From assembly GCA_958447915.1 (NCBI GenBank), contig CAUDCB010000010.1, positions 1-22,839 on the forward strand: 22,839 nt of DNA, given 5' to 3'. The translations under genes and the position numbers were made by a program. This DNA comes from an uncultured Collinsella sp. (GTDB lineage: Bacteria; Actinomycetota; Coriobacteriia; Coriobacteriales; Coriobacteriaceae). Shown here one piece after another: positions 6,549 to 14,266 of this stretch; within the stretch, counting starts at the first letter, position 1; each line of letters starts with the position of its first letter. The notes under the pieces were generated by a model that saw nothing but the letters and a program-made list of their open reading frames with translations, had not been told where the DNA came from and made no database searches.

Positions 6549-7250
6549 TTATTTGACAGCGGTCAGCGCCGCATTGCGCTTTTTCCAGATATTGCGCGCA
6601 TCATGGACAAGGCCAACCGTAACATCTGCCGGCTCATCGGCACTCATGGAATTCGAGACCGCCTCAAGCGCGGCGGAGAACTGTCGCTCGATCTCTTGAA
6701 CATGGGGTTGCGACATGTTGGAACTAAAGGAGATGTCATCCTTAAGCGCTTTGAGTTCGGCTTTGACCTGAGCGTCCTGCGCCACGGCGAGGAGCTGTCC
6801 CACATACGATCCGAACTGCGCCGTTTGAACCGTCTTTGCGGCCACGGCAGCAACCTTTTGGTCAACCTGGCGGCCATTGAAGCCTAGACCCATCTGCACA
6901 AGGACAAGCACAGCAAGAAGGACAACGTTTACGACGACTGGAATCGTGCTGCCGCCCCACCCATATGCCGCAAACACAAAGTACGTGTTGGCCAGAAGGG
7001 CAACGACAAAGTAGGCACAGCTGGATGCGACCGGCAAATAATGGATTTCGGTCGTGCTTTTGACCGTGGACTGCTTATCGGACATGGCAGCCGAAATCGA
7101 AGCCGCCGCAAAAGCCAAAACCCCAAAGCCAAGCGACATAGCAAAGACGATAGGGTTCATCAGCGCGTTTTTGCAGACAAACATGATTACAAGCCACGCC
7201 ACCAAGACGATTGCCTCGCCCAAAATGACACGTTTAACAGAACCGTTCAT
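6549..7250 (-). CDS. Four-helix membrane protein of the SPFH operon (YdjH-like position)
   Basis: A 233-residue integral membrane protein. Four hydrophobic segments are visible at about 8-26, 31-52, 71-94 and 101-122. The remaining C-terminal half is soluble and mostly helical (QVDQKVAAVAAKTVQTAQFG, EIERQFSAALEAVSNSM) and probably cytoplasmic. The ATG at 7250 has AAGGAG eight bases upstream, and only 12 bases separate it from the SPFH stop codon, so it is firmly in that operon. I do not recognise a named family from sequence alone; position and topology match the membrane protein accompanying SPFH/zinc-ribbon proteins in ydjFGHI-type loci. It may form the membrane platform for its neighbours. 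Confidence 0.85.
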   Translation of the reverse strand: MNGSVKRVILGEAIVLVAWLVIMFVCKNALMNPIVFAMSLGFGVLAFAAASISAAMSDKQSTVKSTTEIHYLPVASSCAYFVVALLANTYFVFAAYGWGGSTIPVVVNVVLLAVLVLVQMGLGFNGRQVDQKVAAVAAKTVQTAQFGSYVGQLLAVAQDAQVKAELKALKDDISFSSNMSQPHVQEIERQFSAALEAVSNSMSADEPADVTVGLVHDARNIWKKRNAALTAVK

Positions 7251-7262
7251 CTTTGTTTCTCC

Positions 7263-8639
7263 TTATTGGATCTTAGTTCCACAATCGGGGCAGAATTTGG
7301 TCCCTTCGGGCAACTCAGCTCCGCAGCTCGGGCACCTTGGCGAGATCAACCGGTTCCCGCATTCCAGGCAGAACTTGGCACCGACCGGGTTAAGATGCCC
7401 ACACGCCAAACACGCAACACCCTGCTCGAGCTTTTGTCCGCATTCCAGGCAGAACTTAGCACCCATCGGATTAACGTTTCCGCAACTGGGACACACGGGA
7501 CCGTTTTGCATACCTGCGGACGCGGAAGCCGTTCCAACCATGGGAGCAACAGCGCCCATGGTCTGGTTGGCCAAGTTGGAGAAGCCAGCTCCAAATGCAC
7601 CGCCCATGCCAACGCCCATGCCGAGTCCCATGCCGGCTCCCATGAGGCCCGATGCGGCACTCCCCTCATTGCCCGCAGCACTCTCCATTACGTCCATGCC
7701 GCGCTCCTGCTGATAGTTGTAGCCTTCGCGCGCACGCTTCCTGGCAAGTGCCTCGGACTCGATGTCCATCTGGGCAGCGTTACCCTGCGCCTCGAGAATG
7801 CTCCGCTTACGCTGGATCTTCATCTCGTTGATGGCAGCAAGATCCTCTTCGAAGGGCTTGATGCTGTTGAACGAGAAGTTATCGAGCGTGAGACCAAACT
7901 CATCGAAATAGTTAACGAGCTTGCCCTGCATCTGAGACGAGAAGTCGCTCAGATGCGTCGCAATTTTAAGAACGGAAACCTCCTGGTCAACAATCGCCTT
8001 GGCAAGCAGGTCAGGAACATACTCAAGGATTTTTGCCCGCATAAAGGAAGTAAGTTCTTCTCGCGTATAGCGATCTCGCGTGCCCACGACCTTAACGAGG
8101 AACTTCCTCACCTGAATGGGAACCAGGCTCGAGTCATTCTGCTCGATATGCGCGCCAAACAAACCGAAGGCGCGAACATGAACGTTGACGTCTTCCTCAG
8201 GGTCTTGGACGATGATGGGCTCGGTCGTGCCCCAGCGCAGCTCGTTCATGTAGTTAGTATTGATAAAGTACACAACGGAATGAAACGCCGAGCTACCGCC
8301 GGTAAGCGAATGGGCGGCATTGCGGAACGGGGCGAATCGGCTGTCTCCCGTGTCGAGCTTGATCTTGCACGGACCGACAAACACGCTTACCTGAGAATCG
8401 CCGGCACCCGTAGCGTCAGTAGAACTGCCCGCCCCCATATTGTTGGTAAAAACGGCAATCTGTGATTGCGCAACCTGAAGATAGGACCCGTTGGGAAAAT
8501 CCTCGTAGGGATAGCGGAATGAGACAAGCGAGGCATCTTCGTCGTTGCCAGGCTCCCATTTGATATTGTCGACAGAAAAGGCACCGAGAATTCCGCTGTG
8601 CTTTTCTTCCTTTTCGTTATCGCTATGGAACAGTGACAT
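7263..8639 (-). CDS. SPFH-domain protein with three C-terminal zinc ribbons (YdjI-like)
   Basis: A 458-residue protein of the family sometimes annotated as 'virion core protein' and including Bacillus YdjI. Residues about 20-275 form the SPFH (stomatin/flotillin-like) domain, with IKWEPGNDEDASLVSFRYP, GDSRFAPFRN, ELRWGTTEPIIVQDPEEDVNV and TSFMRAKILEYV. A coiled coil (EMKIQRKRSILEAQGNAAQ...ARKRAREG) follows, then a Gly/Met-rich linker (about 331-360) and three CxxC...CxxC ribbons at about 383-401, 410-428 and 436-453. SPFH proteins oligomerise on membranes and organise microdomains; the ribbons probably dock partner proteins. The ATG at 8639 is preceded by AAGGA with 6-base spacing; an upstream in-frame ATG at 8663 lacks a good site. 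It is the first gene of a five-gene operon. Confidence 0.92.
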   Translation of the reverse strand: MSLFHSDNEKEEKHSGILGAFSVDNIKWEPGNDEDASLVSFRYPYEDFPNGSYLQVAQSQIAVFTNNMGAGSSTDATGAGDSQVSVFVGPCKIKLDTGDSRFAPFRNAAHSLTGGSSAFHSVVYFINTNYMNELRWGTTEPIIVQDPEEDVNVHVRAFGLFGAHIEQNDSSLVPIQVRKFLVKVVGTRDRYTREELTSFMRAKILEYVPDLLAKAIVDQEVSVLKIATHLSDFSSQMQGKLVNYFDEFGLTLDNFSFNSIKPFEEDLAAINEMKIQRKRSILEAQGNAAQMDIESEALARKRAREGYNYQQERGMDVMESAAGNEGSAASGLMGAGMGLGMGVGMGGAFGAGFSNLANQTMGAVAPMVGTASASAGMQNGPVCPSCGNVNPMGAKFCLECGQKLEQGVACLACGHLNPVGAKFCLECGNRLISPRCPSCGAELPEGTKFCPDCGTKIQ

Positions 8640-8767
8640 GCTGATTCCTTTCGTTAATCCCAAACCACGCGTTCCGCGTGTCTAATAAATTGTGAACTGC
8701 CGAGTCGACAGGCGCATCGAAAGCCTGTGCGCCTCAATCTGTCCCCAACTTAGCTTGGCTAATTATA
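8640..8767 (-). promoter_or_regulatory. Promoter and folded 5' leader of the SPFH operon
   Basis: A perfect TATAAT (8762-8767 on the minus strand) lies inside the small palindrome GGCTA-TAAT-TAGCC. No TTGACA-like box is found 16-18 bases upstream, so activation by a regulator or an alternative sigma factor is possible. The inferred leader of about 115 bases has two hairpins: AGGCGCA/TGCGCCT (8710-8734) and CACGCG/CGCGTG with a TTC loop (8666-8680), the second about 20 bases from the ribosome-binding site. Confidence 0.5.
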
Positions 8768-8834
8768 GCCCTCAAGTCATCTCATTTAGCCACCCCCGAT
8801 GAGCGGCAATAATGTCGCACCTTTGGTCAACTGA

Positions 8835-8924
8835 CGAAGAACCGGGAGGGTTCGAACCCCAGATGCCCTTTTGGGGCATACCCGCTGAGCGGGCGAGCGC
8901 GTTCGGCCTCTCGGTCAGCTCTTC
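8835..8924 (-). tRNA. tRNA-Ser-like sequence, probably degenerate (GCU anticodon position)
   Basis: Ninety bases read on the minus strand as a class II (long variable arm) tRNA. The acceptor GAAGAGC pairs with GTTCTTC (one G-U), and discriminator G fits serine. The D-loop GAGAGGCCGAA is canonical for tRNA-Ser. The anticodon stem CTCGC/GCGGG encloses CCGCTCA, with GCU at the anticodon. The variable arm is TGCCC/GGGCA and the T-loop is TTCGAAC. Defects: position 33 is C instead of the nearly universal U, position 37 is C, the D-stem has two mismatches, the T-stem is imperfect, and two extra bases lie between T-stem and acceptor. No CCA is encoded. A pseudo-tRNA or repurposed tRNA-like element is more likely than a working tRNA. 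Confidence 0.45.
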
Positions 8925-9022
8925 GTAACGTCCGTTTTAGCCGCAACTAAACTCGTCGGATGGAACAAGGGGAAAGACATAAGAGCTGCGCGCGCTGTAA
9001 TGCCAAAACGGCTCGGTTAAAG

Positions 9023-10516
9023 TTACCAGCTCTCGTGATAGGCCATAATCGACCGACATGGGTACCCTTCGGAGCCGCATTCCGCAGACGCTACGACCTT
9101 TCCGTCTTTATAAAACTCGACGTACCAAACGTACGTTGCCGCCCCCTCCCAATAGTTTGGCTTATCAGCGACCTTGAACGTAATAGAGGCGTCATCTGGC
9201 ACAATCAACTCGCGCTTGGCGTTTGCAATGAACGCATCCATGTCGGCGATCACGCCATCGCCGCGCGCAGCGGCCTCCCCATCGTCGCTGCTATCGGATG
9301 CCGCTTCAGATGGTGCTTGAGATGCGCCAGATCGATCGTCCGCAGTGCCAGAGCCGTCCTTCAAAGAGCCCTCCGAAGGCTCCACCCCTTTGAATGCCTT
9401 CCACATATCGCTGCTTGCGGACGGCATTTCAATGTCGGCCTCCGGATACTTCCCGGCGAGCTCGTCAAGAATTCTGCACGCTTCCTCACGCCCCTGGACC
9501 ATCGCCTCCTGCGGTTTGCCACCATCCTCAACGGTCCTCACCAAGTAGGCGCCATTCTGCCTATCGAATTCCTTATTTTGAATTTGCACCGCGTCTACGA
9601 CCTCAGGACCCTTTGCAGTAAGCGAAATATAGAAATCTGCCTGGTTACAATCCTGACTACAGGTAAATTTAACGATGCCGTCCTTACAGACAGTAATGAC
9701 TTGGCTCTCACCCTGAGCAATAAAACCGTCATACTGATTCGTCAAATTGCTGGAGCCTTCTACCATCTCTGACGAAGGCATAACCGAAACGGCCTCTCCA
9801 TCAACAAAGCAGTAGGCACCCACAATCGCCGAAATATCGTTCTGCGCATCGACAAACCCAACAAGCAGCTCGTCAATTCCGTCGCCGTTCAAATCATCGA
9901 AAGCATAGTAGTAGCTTAAAAAGCCGGGGGCAGTCTGGTTGTTATAAACGAATATCTGCCCCAGTCCAGAATCATCACCGCGCCCCTGGGCCCAGTCGTC
10001 GTAGCTGGCAGCACCAGCCCCCTTCCGCTCGCAATAGCTCGCAAAGTCCTCGTAACGCGCAACCACGCCCTCGTAAGCCCTGCGTGCTTTCTTGTTTGTT
10101 GCCGCGACCTTCTTTTTAGACGACTTCTCCTCGACTGCAGCCGGCTGCTCCTGCTGCTGCGCTTGAGGCAGCACAAAGGCTTCGTAAGCTTTGACCAGGG
10201 CGTAAGCGACACCAGCGGTAAAGATGATTGCTGCAAGAATGGTGACAAACGTAGGCACAGCAAAACGGCCGATCTGCCGACGCTGCATCATAAAGGCCGC
10301 AAAGGACATATGATCAGAGGGCGCCGGAGAAGGGCCCTCTGCGCGAGATACAGCAGGATCGCTTGTCGCTTTTCTATCAGCAGACGCCTTTGGTGTACCT
10401 GAAGGAAGCGGCTGCTGAGCATTCGCCGGCGCATCATCCACATCCAACGGTTTTCCGCATGCAGAACAGAATCGCGCCCCGTCTTTGATCTTTGCCCCGC
10501 AGCTTGCACAGTACAT
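9023..10516 (-). CDS. Zinc-ribbon, single-span membrane protein with DxNxDGxxE ectodomain
   Basis: A 497-residue protein with a cytoplasmic zinc ribbon (C3, C6, C17, C20; MYCASCGAKI...FCSACGKPL), a Pro/Ala/Ser-rich linker, a transmembrane helix at about 86-110, a Lys/Gln-rich stretch and a large outer domain. The outer domain carries DDLNGDGIDELLVGF (208-221), a calcium-loop-like motif typical of FG-GAP/VCBS-type or EF-hand-like repeats. A Ser/Asp/Gly-rich low-complexity stretch (about 380-430) precedes a final small domain ending near AECGSEGYPCRS. The juxtamembrane QRRQIGRFAVPTF is clearly related to QRCQVGNRLVPQF of the protein at 15929-17146. The start ATG follows AGGGGG with 4-base spacing. 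It is probably an envelope sensor or binding protein; ligand unknown. It lies downstream of another ribbon membrane protein on the same strand. Confidence 0.85.
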   Translation of the reverse strand: MYCASCGAKIKDGARFCSACGKPLDVDDAPANAQQPLPSGTPKASADRKATSDPAVSRAEGPSPAPSDHMSFAAFMMQRRQIGRFAVPTFVTILAAIIFTAGVAYALVKAYEAFVLPQAQQQEQPAAVEEKSSKKKVAATNKKARRAYEGVVARYEDFASYCERKGAGAASYDDWAQGRGDDSGLGQIFVYNNQTAPGFLSYYYAFDDLNGDGIDELLVGFVDAQNDISAIVGAYCFVDGEAVSVMPSSEMVEGSSNLTNQYDGFIAQGESQVITVCKDGIVKFTCSQDCNQADFYISLTAKGPEVVDAVQIQNKEFDRQNGAYLVRTVEDGGKPQEAMVQGREEACRILDELAGKYPEADIEMPSASSDMWKAFKGVEPSEGSLKDGSGTADDRSGASQAPSEAASDSSDDGEAAARGDGVIADMDAFIANAKRELIVPDDASITFKVADKPNYWEGAATYVWYVEFYKDGKVVASAECGSEGYPCRSIMAYHESW

Positions 10517-10665
10517 AAATCCCCCTAGAACTCCAGCATATCGAAACGATAGCCCACAGCCTGCAAACAGAAAAGGCCCAGGAGCAATTTGCTCGACTGT
10601 AAACCTTTTCTTTCACCTTTCAAATTCGCCTGACCCCACGCGGAAGGCATGCGACGGGCTACTTG

Positions 10666-11283
10666 CTAGGCGCGAGCCATGTGCAGCTTGATTGCCTTGA
10701 AGATGATGTTGGCAACCGAGGCAATAGGCCAGAGCGCCACGATCGTCATCGGAACCGATTCGGGAATAACAGGAACCGCCCCGTGAATCACACTGCCCAA
10801 CCAGTAAAAAAGCATCAGAACCACGACAGGAAGGCCCGCGAGAACCACAAGCTCGATTAGCATAATCGTGATACCGATAATGCCGCTACCATAGACAAGG
10901 GGAAGCCTTACACCGCTGCGGTACAGCGAGATAATCACCTTCCAGGGACCAATCAGAAGCAGCGCCAGCGGAATCATATTGTTAAGTCCCAGCGAGCCAC
11001 CTCCCAGCACGTAATTGAAAAAGAGCACATAGAGCAATGAAATCACCGCTGCTCGCCCAAGCGACCCGATGGACTCGTGAAGCGAATCCTGCAGGCAAGC
11101 AGCGGCCTCTGCATCCTCCGCCGCTTGAAACTGAGCCTCGACAGACTGGCTCTCAATCGGCTGGGCCTCGACGTAAATCGCATCCCCCACCGCGCTGGCC
11201 GCAGCCGCGACCGTAGGCGTTCCGCACACGCCGCAGAACTTGGCGCCGTCGTTAATCTCTGCTCCACACTGTTTGCAATGCAT
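10666..11283 (-). CDS. Zinc-ribbon multi-span membrane protein
   Basis: A 205-residue protein starting with the same ribbon type as its neighbours (MHCKQCGAEI...FCGVCG; C3, C6, C17, C20). An acidic linker with a repeated E-x-Q-P/S pattern (VEAQPIESQSVEAQFQAAE) follows, then about four to five hydrophobic segments between residues 76 and 197 (for example AVISLLYVLFFNYVL, MIPLALLLIGPWKVIISL and ITIMLIELVVLAGLPVVVLM). There is no large outer domain, unlike the other ribbon proteins here. The ATG at 11283 is preceded by AAAGGA with 7-base spacing. It is divergent from the zinc-finger/HTH gene at 11423, and the 139-base gap presumably carries both promoters. Function unknown; its ribbon could contact the same cytoplasmic partner as the other family members. 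Confidence 0.82.
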   Translation of the reverse strand: MHCKQCGAEINDGAKFCGVCGTPTVAAAASAVGDAIYVEAQPIESQSVEAQFQAAEDAEAAACLQDSLHESIGSLGRAAVISLLYVLFFNYVLGGGSLGLNNMIPLALLLIGPWKVIISLYRSGVRLPLVYGSGIIGITIMLIELVVLAGLPVVVLMLFYWLGSVIHGAVPVIPESVPMTIVALWPIASVANIIFKAIKLHMARA

Positions 11284-11358
11284 AATCGGGTCCTTTCTCG
11301 TTACCCCTTTTCTTGACGATCACAAGATACGATTTGTCGTTTATCCGATATAGAGATT

Positions 11359-11388
11359 TTGACCGGGTAATTTTCCTAAACGTGCTAC
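11359..11388 (+). promoter_or_regulatory. Candidate promoter of the zinc-finger/HTH gene
   Basis: TTGACC (11359-11364) and TGCTAC (11383-11388) are separated by 18 bases, 35 bases upstream of the ATG at 11423. The -35 is good and the -10 weak, which fits a regulated promoter. Confidence 0.35.
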
Positions 11389-11422
11389 GCTATTAAACCT
11401 GCAGCTAGAGACAGGGGTAACA

Positions 11423-12781
11423 ATGTTTGAGTTCTCCCAAACACGCACCGTTGAAGGTTCGATTCCGTTTAAGACAGTCAACCTCATAGAGAACGAACCC
11501 AATAGGCCCGTTGGCGAGGCCCAGCTTGTCTTTGAACTCTACATGCCCACCGAGCTGGCCGGCAACAAGAGCAACGAAGGGCCCGCACACAGCGAGCGCC
11601 ATGCCGATCTGATCAGGCTGGCATCATGCATCGAACCCACCGCCGTTAAAGAGCAGCCCTTCCGCGCAAGCCTCTTTAACGTACTTGATTACGCCGAACA
11701 GACCGGGCCGCTTTTTGGCAAGCACGCAATAGAATCCGTACGCGATTGGGCCAATGCCGCGATGGCAGCACTTATTGCCATGCGCATCCAGGAATACCTC
11801 AACGGGAGCTGCACCATCGCAAAGGTCTCCGCATTGGAAAGAATCGAGAAATCAGTGGTGACCTGCGCGGCAAACGGGTCATCCTTCAAGATCTACACCA
11901 CTATCCTGAGGGCGGGCGGTGATTATACCGACTCATTCAAAAGCCTGCCCATCGTGCGCAAAATCGAATCCGATGCGGGATATTTCTACGCCTTTATGTT
12001 TATGATCGACGAGGAAGAATCCCTCGTTGCACTCAACGTGCTCTCTTTTGAACACGAGCTCACCGCCAATGACTTCAGTGTTTTGCAGGCGATGCTCTAC
12101 ATGGACGAAGACTCCAGCTCGGAGATTTCAGCGCGGCTCAAGGTCAGCAATAGCGAGGAGAGCTTCTATGTAATCGACCCTCAAGCAGATATCCAGGAGC
12201 GCCGCGAAGAACTTGAAAACGATGACCGCGATGCACTCACCGCTTTGGTGCAGGCGCTCGTGATCTCGCATCTCTCGGGCGCGCACGTGGATGTGTTCCA
12301 GGGTAACGAGTCCACAGGGTTCCTCTCCTTTGACAGCTATCTCTCGTGGCTCTGGTTTGATTTTTCACGCAAGCTGAGCACCGTCAAAATTGGCTATTGC
12401 GAGCAGTGCGGACGCGCCTATTCACTTGCCGGGCATCGTGGCGTCAAACGGCACTACTGCAGCGATCGATGCAAGACCGATGCCAAAAATGAGCGCACGC
12501 GCAAGGAGACGGCAAAGATACGCGAGTTGTTTGGAGCGGGCACCAGCGTACGCGACATCGCCAACGAGATAGAACGTCCCGCGGCCTACGTGCGCTCGCA
12601 GCTCAATAAATGGACCAAGCTCAAGCACGATCTGGATGAAGACATTGAGTCAAACGGCTTTGACAGCCTCAAGCTACTCAAACGCTGCACCGCCGAGAAG
12701 CTCGACCTCAACAACCTCCTCAACGCCAAGCGCAAAAAGCAAGTTCAGGACTATGCCAGACTCAAGCGCCACGTTAAGTAG
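11423..12781 (+). CDS. Putative transcriptional regulator with a CGNR-like zinc finger and a C-terminal helix-turn-helix
   Basis: A 452-residue protein. The first 320 residues are mixed and unrecognised, possibly a ligand or sensor domain. A zinc finger follows with GYCEQCGRAYS (C326, C329) and RHYCSDRCKTDAKNER (C346, C350), resembling the CGNR/ABATE-type finger that ends in a YCSxxC-N-x-x-R pattern. Residues about 363-396 (IRELFGAGTSVRDIANEIER) have the spacing of a helix-turn-helix of the resolvase/sigma-like kind, and a basic tail completes the protein. AGGGG sits five bases upstream of the ATG. It is divergent from a ribbon membrane protein gene and is followed 102 bases later by the ATPase gene. 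It is a good candidate to control the surrounding ribbon-protein genes; no operator was identified, so this is inference. Confidence 0.78.
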   Translation: MFEFSQTRTVEGSIPFKTVNLIENEPNRPVGEAQLVFELYMPTELAGNKSNEGPAHSERHADLIRLASCIEPTAVKEQPFRASLFNVLDYAEQTGPLFGKHAIESVRDWANAAMAALIAMRIQEYLNGSCTIAKVSALERIEKSVVTCAANGSSFKIYTTILRAGGDYTDSFKSLPIVRKIESDAGYFYAFMFMIDEEESLVALNVLSFEHELTANDFSVLQAMLYMDEDSSSEISARLKVSNSEESFYVIDPQADIQERREELENDDRDALTALVQALVISHLSGAHVDVFQGNESTGFLSFDSYLSWLWFDFSRKLSTVKIGYCEQCGRAYSLAGHRGVKRHYCSDRCKTDAKNERTRKETAKIRELFGAGTSVRDIANEIERPAAYVRSQLNKWTKLKHDLDEDIESNGFDSLKLLKRCTAEKLDLNNLLNAKRKKQVQDYARLKRHVK

Positions 12782-12825
12782 AAACGCTGTCATTTCTGTT
12801 CCATCCGATTGACGGGTGGAAAGTT

Positions 12826-12873
12826 GCTCATATACGTGTTAGTAATATATATGTTAGTAATACGTATATGAGC
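12826..12873 (+). promoter_or_regulatory. 48-bp symmetrical operator-like element with inverted and direct repeats
   Basis: The layout is arm GCTCATATACG (12826-12836), direct repeat TGTTAGTAATA (12837-12847), TATA, the same direct repeat again (12852-12862), and the complementary arm CGTATATGAGC (12863-12873). It ends 10 bases before the ATPase ATG. A possible promoter, TTGCTC (12824-12829) with a TATAT-type -10 about 16-18 bases on, lies inside it, so anything binding here would control the ATPase gene. Confidence 0.65.
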
Positions 12874-12883
12874 GAGGCACATC

Positions 12884-14266
12884 ATGTTTGTTGGACGTCG
12901 GGAAGAGCTTGAATCCCTGGAAACCGCCTATCAAAAGGGTTCCTTTCAGTTTACTGTAGTCTATGGAAGGCGTCGCGTAGGTAAAACCAGCCTGCTTCAC
13001 GCCTTTACACAGGGCAAACCCCATGTGATCTTCTTTACTGGGCAGCAAACCGTTGCAAGCGAAAATCTCGCGCTGCTCAGCCGCGAGATACTTGGCGATA
13101 GCGCCGCAGGAGCAGCGTTCCCCTCTATCCAGGTTGCACTCGAATCCGTCTTCGAACACGCCAAGACAGAGCGAATCGTTCTGATTATTGACGAGTATCC
13201 CTACCTCGCCGAGAGCGATCCGGGCATCTCTTCGTGCCTGCAAACGCTTATCGATCGACATAAAGACACGAGCAAGCTGTTCCTCGTACTCTGCGGGTCG
13301 TCCATGAGCTTTATGGAACACCAGGTACTAGGACACCAAAGCCCTCTTTATGGACGCCGCACCATGCAGCTGCGCATTGACCCCTTCACCATCTTCGACG
13401 CGGCGCTCATGCTTCCCGATGCACCCATCGAAAGGGTCATCGAGCTGTATTCCGTTGTTGGCGGGATGCCGCTCTATCTATCACAGCTCGATGGCACGCG
13501 TTCCACTCAATGGAACCTTGAGCATGCGCTGTTGCGTCAAGATGCGTTTTTGTATGCCGAACCCCAGAACTATCTGCTGCAAGAGGTCCGCAGCCCGGCT
13601 ATCTACAATGCCGTCATAACCGCCATTGCCAACGGCTATGTACGCTCCAAAGAGATTGCCGATGTTACCCACCTCGCAACGCCACAGGTCGCGCGACTGC
13701 TCGACGCATTGATCGAGCTGCGAATCGTTGAGCGCGTCACGCCTGTTGTAAAGGCAACAGCACGCCAGGTAGTCTATCGGATCTGCGATAACCTGTTTAG
13801 GTTTTGGTATCGTTTTGTTCCACTGTACGCAGGAACAATTGAGGAGGGGCTCGGAGCCGCTGTGGCCGCGCGTATCGCCAAGCATGATTTGTCCACCTTT
13901 GTGGGTCCTGCATTTGAAGAAGTGTGCCGCCAGTGGTTGATGCGCCAGGTTGTTGAGAGCGAGCTGGATGTGCTGCCCAAGGCAATCGGCTCTTGGTGGG
14001 GCACGAACCCGAACACGCGCCGGCAAGAAGAGATTGACGTTGTGCTTGAGGACGCCGATGGGGAGCTCATCGTTGGCGAGTGCAAATGGAGAAACGAGCC
14101 CGTAGATACCGACGTTCTTGAAACACTCGAGCGGCGCAGCGCGCTGCTGGGCCAGCCGATCAAACAGTGCTACTTGTTTAGCAAGAGTGGATTTACCAAA
14201 GCGTGTCAAAATAGAGCGGCTCAAGCAAGCAGCGCGAGGCTTGTTGGACTCGAGCAACTACTATAA
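12884..14266 (+). CDS. AAA-type ATPase with DUF234/PD-(D/E)XK-like C-terminus
   Basis: A 460-residue protein of the 'archaeal ATPase' plus DUF234 architecture. Residues 28-36 are the P-loop (GRRRVGKTS), 98-108 the Walker B strand (IVLIIDEYPYL, D103/E104), and LVLCGSSMSF (about 134-143) a sensor strand. A winged-helix-like region covers about 240-300 (RSKEIADVTHLATPQVARLLDAL). The C-terminus holds EEIDVVLED (D385) followed by IVGECKW (E399, K401), the D...ExK layout of PD-(D/E)XK nuclease folds. It is full length. GAGG lies six bases upstream of the ATG, within the edge of a 48-bp repeat element. The family is widespread in archaea and anaerobic bacteria and its role is uncertain; DNA maintenance, defence or toxin-like functions have been considered. 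It converges on the ribbon protein gene at 14308. Confidence 0.9.
   Translation: MFVGRREELESLETAYQKGSFQFTVVYGRRRVGKTSLLHAFTQGKPHVIFFTGQQTVASENLALLSREILGDSAAGAAFPSIQVALESVFEHAKTERIVLIIDEYPYLAESDPGISSCLQTLIDRHKDTSKLFLVLCGSSMSFMEHQVLGHQSPLYGRRTMQLRIDPFTIFDAALMLPDAPIERVIELYSVVGGMPLYLSQLDGTRSTQWNLEHALLRQDAFLYAEPQNYLLQEVRSPAIYNAVITAIANGYVRSKEIADVTHLATPQVARLLDALIELRIVERVTPVVKATARQVVYRICDNLFRFWYRFVPLYAGTIEEGLGAAVAARIAKHDLSTFVGPAFEEVCRQWLMRQVVESELDVLPKAIGSWWGTNPNTRRQEEIDVVLEDADGELIVGECKWRNEPVDTDVLETLERRSALLGQPIKQCYLFSKSGFTKACQNRAAQASSARLVGLEQLL

Noticed and set aside
7041..8465. A 474-codon plus-strand frame opposite the SPFH gene
   Set aside because: Shadow of the SPFH and membrane protein genes; arginine/histidine-rich and without recognisable motifs.
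8835..8924. Reading the tRNA-like element as selenocysteine tRNA (UCA in a CCCGC-UCA-GCGGG hairpin)
   Set aside because: UCA would sit in a three-base loop or in a seven-base loop without U33 whose ends can pair; the D-arm is serine-like, not the long selenocysteine type. GCU in a normal-sized loop fits better.
8960..9772. A plus-strand frame opposite the 497-residue ribbon protein
   Set aside because: Basic, low-likelihood composition, overlaps a convincing gene on the other strand, no ribosome-binding site.
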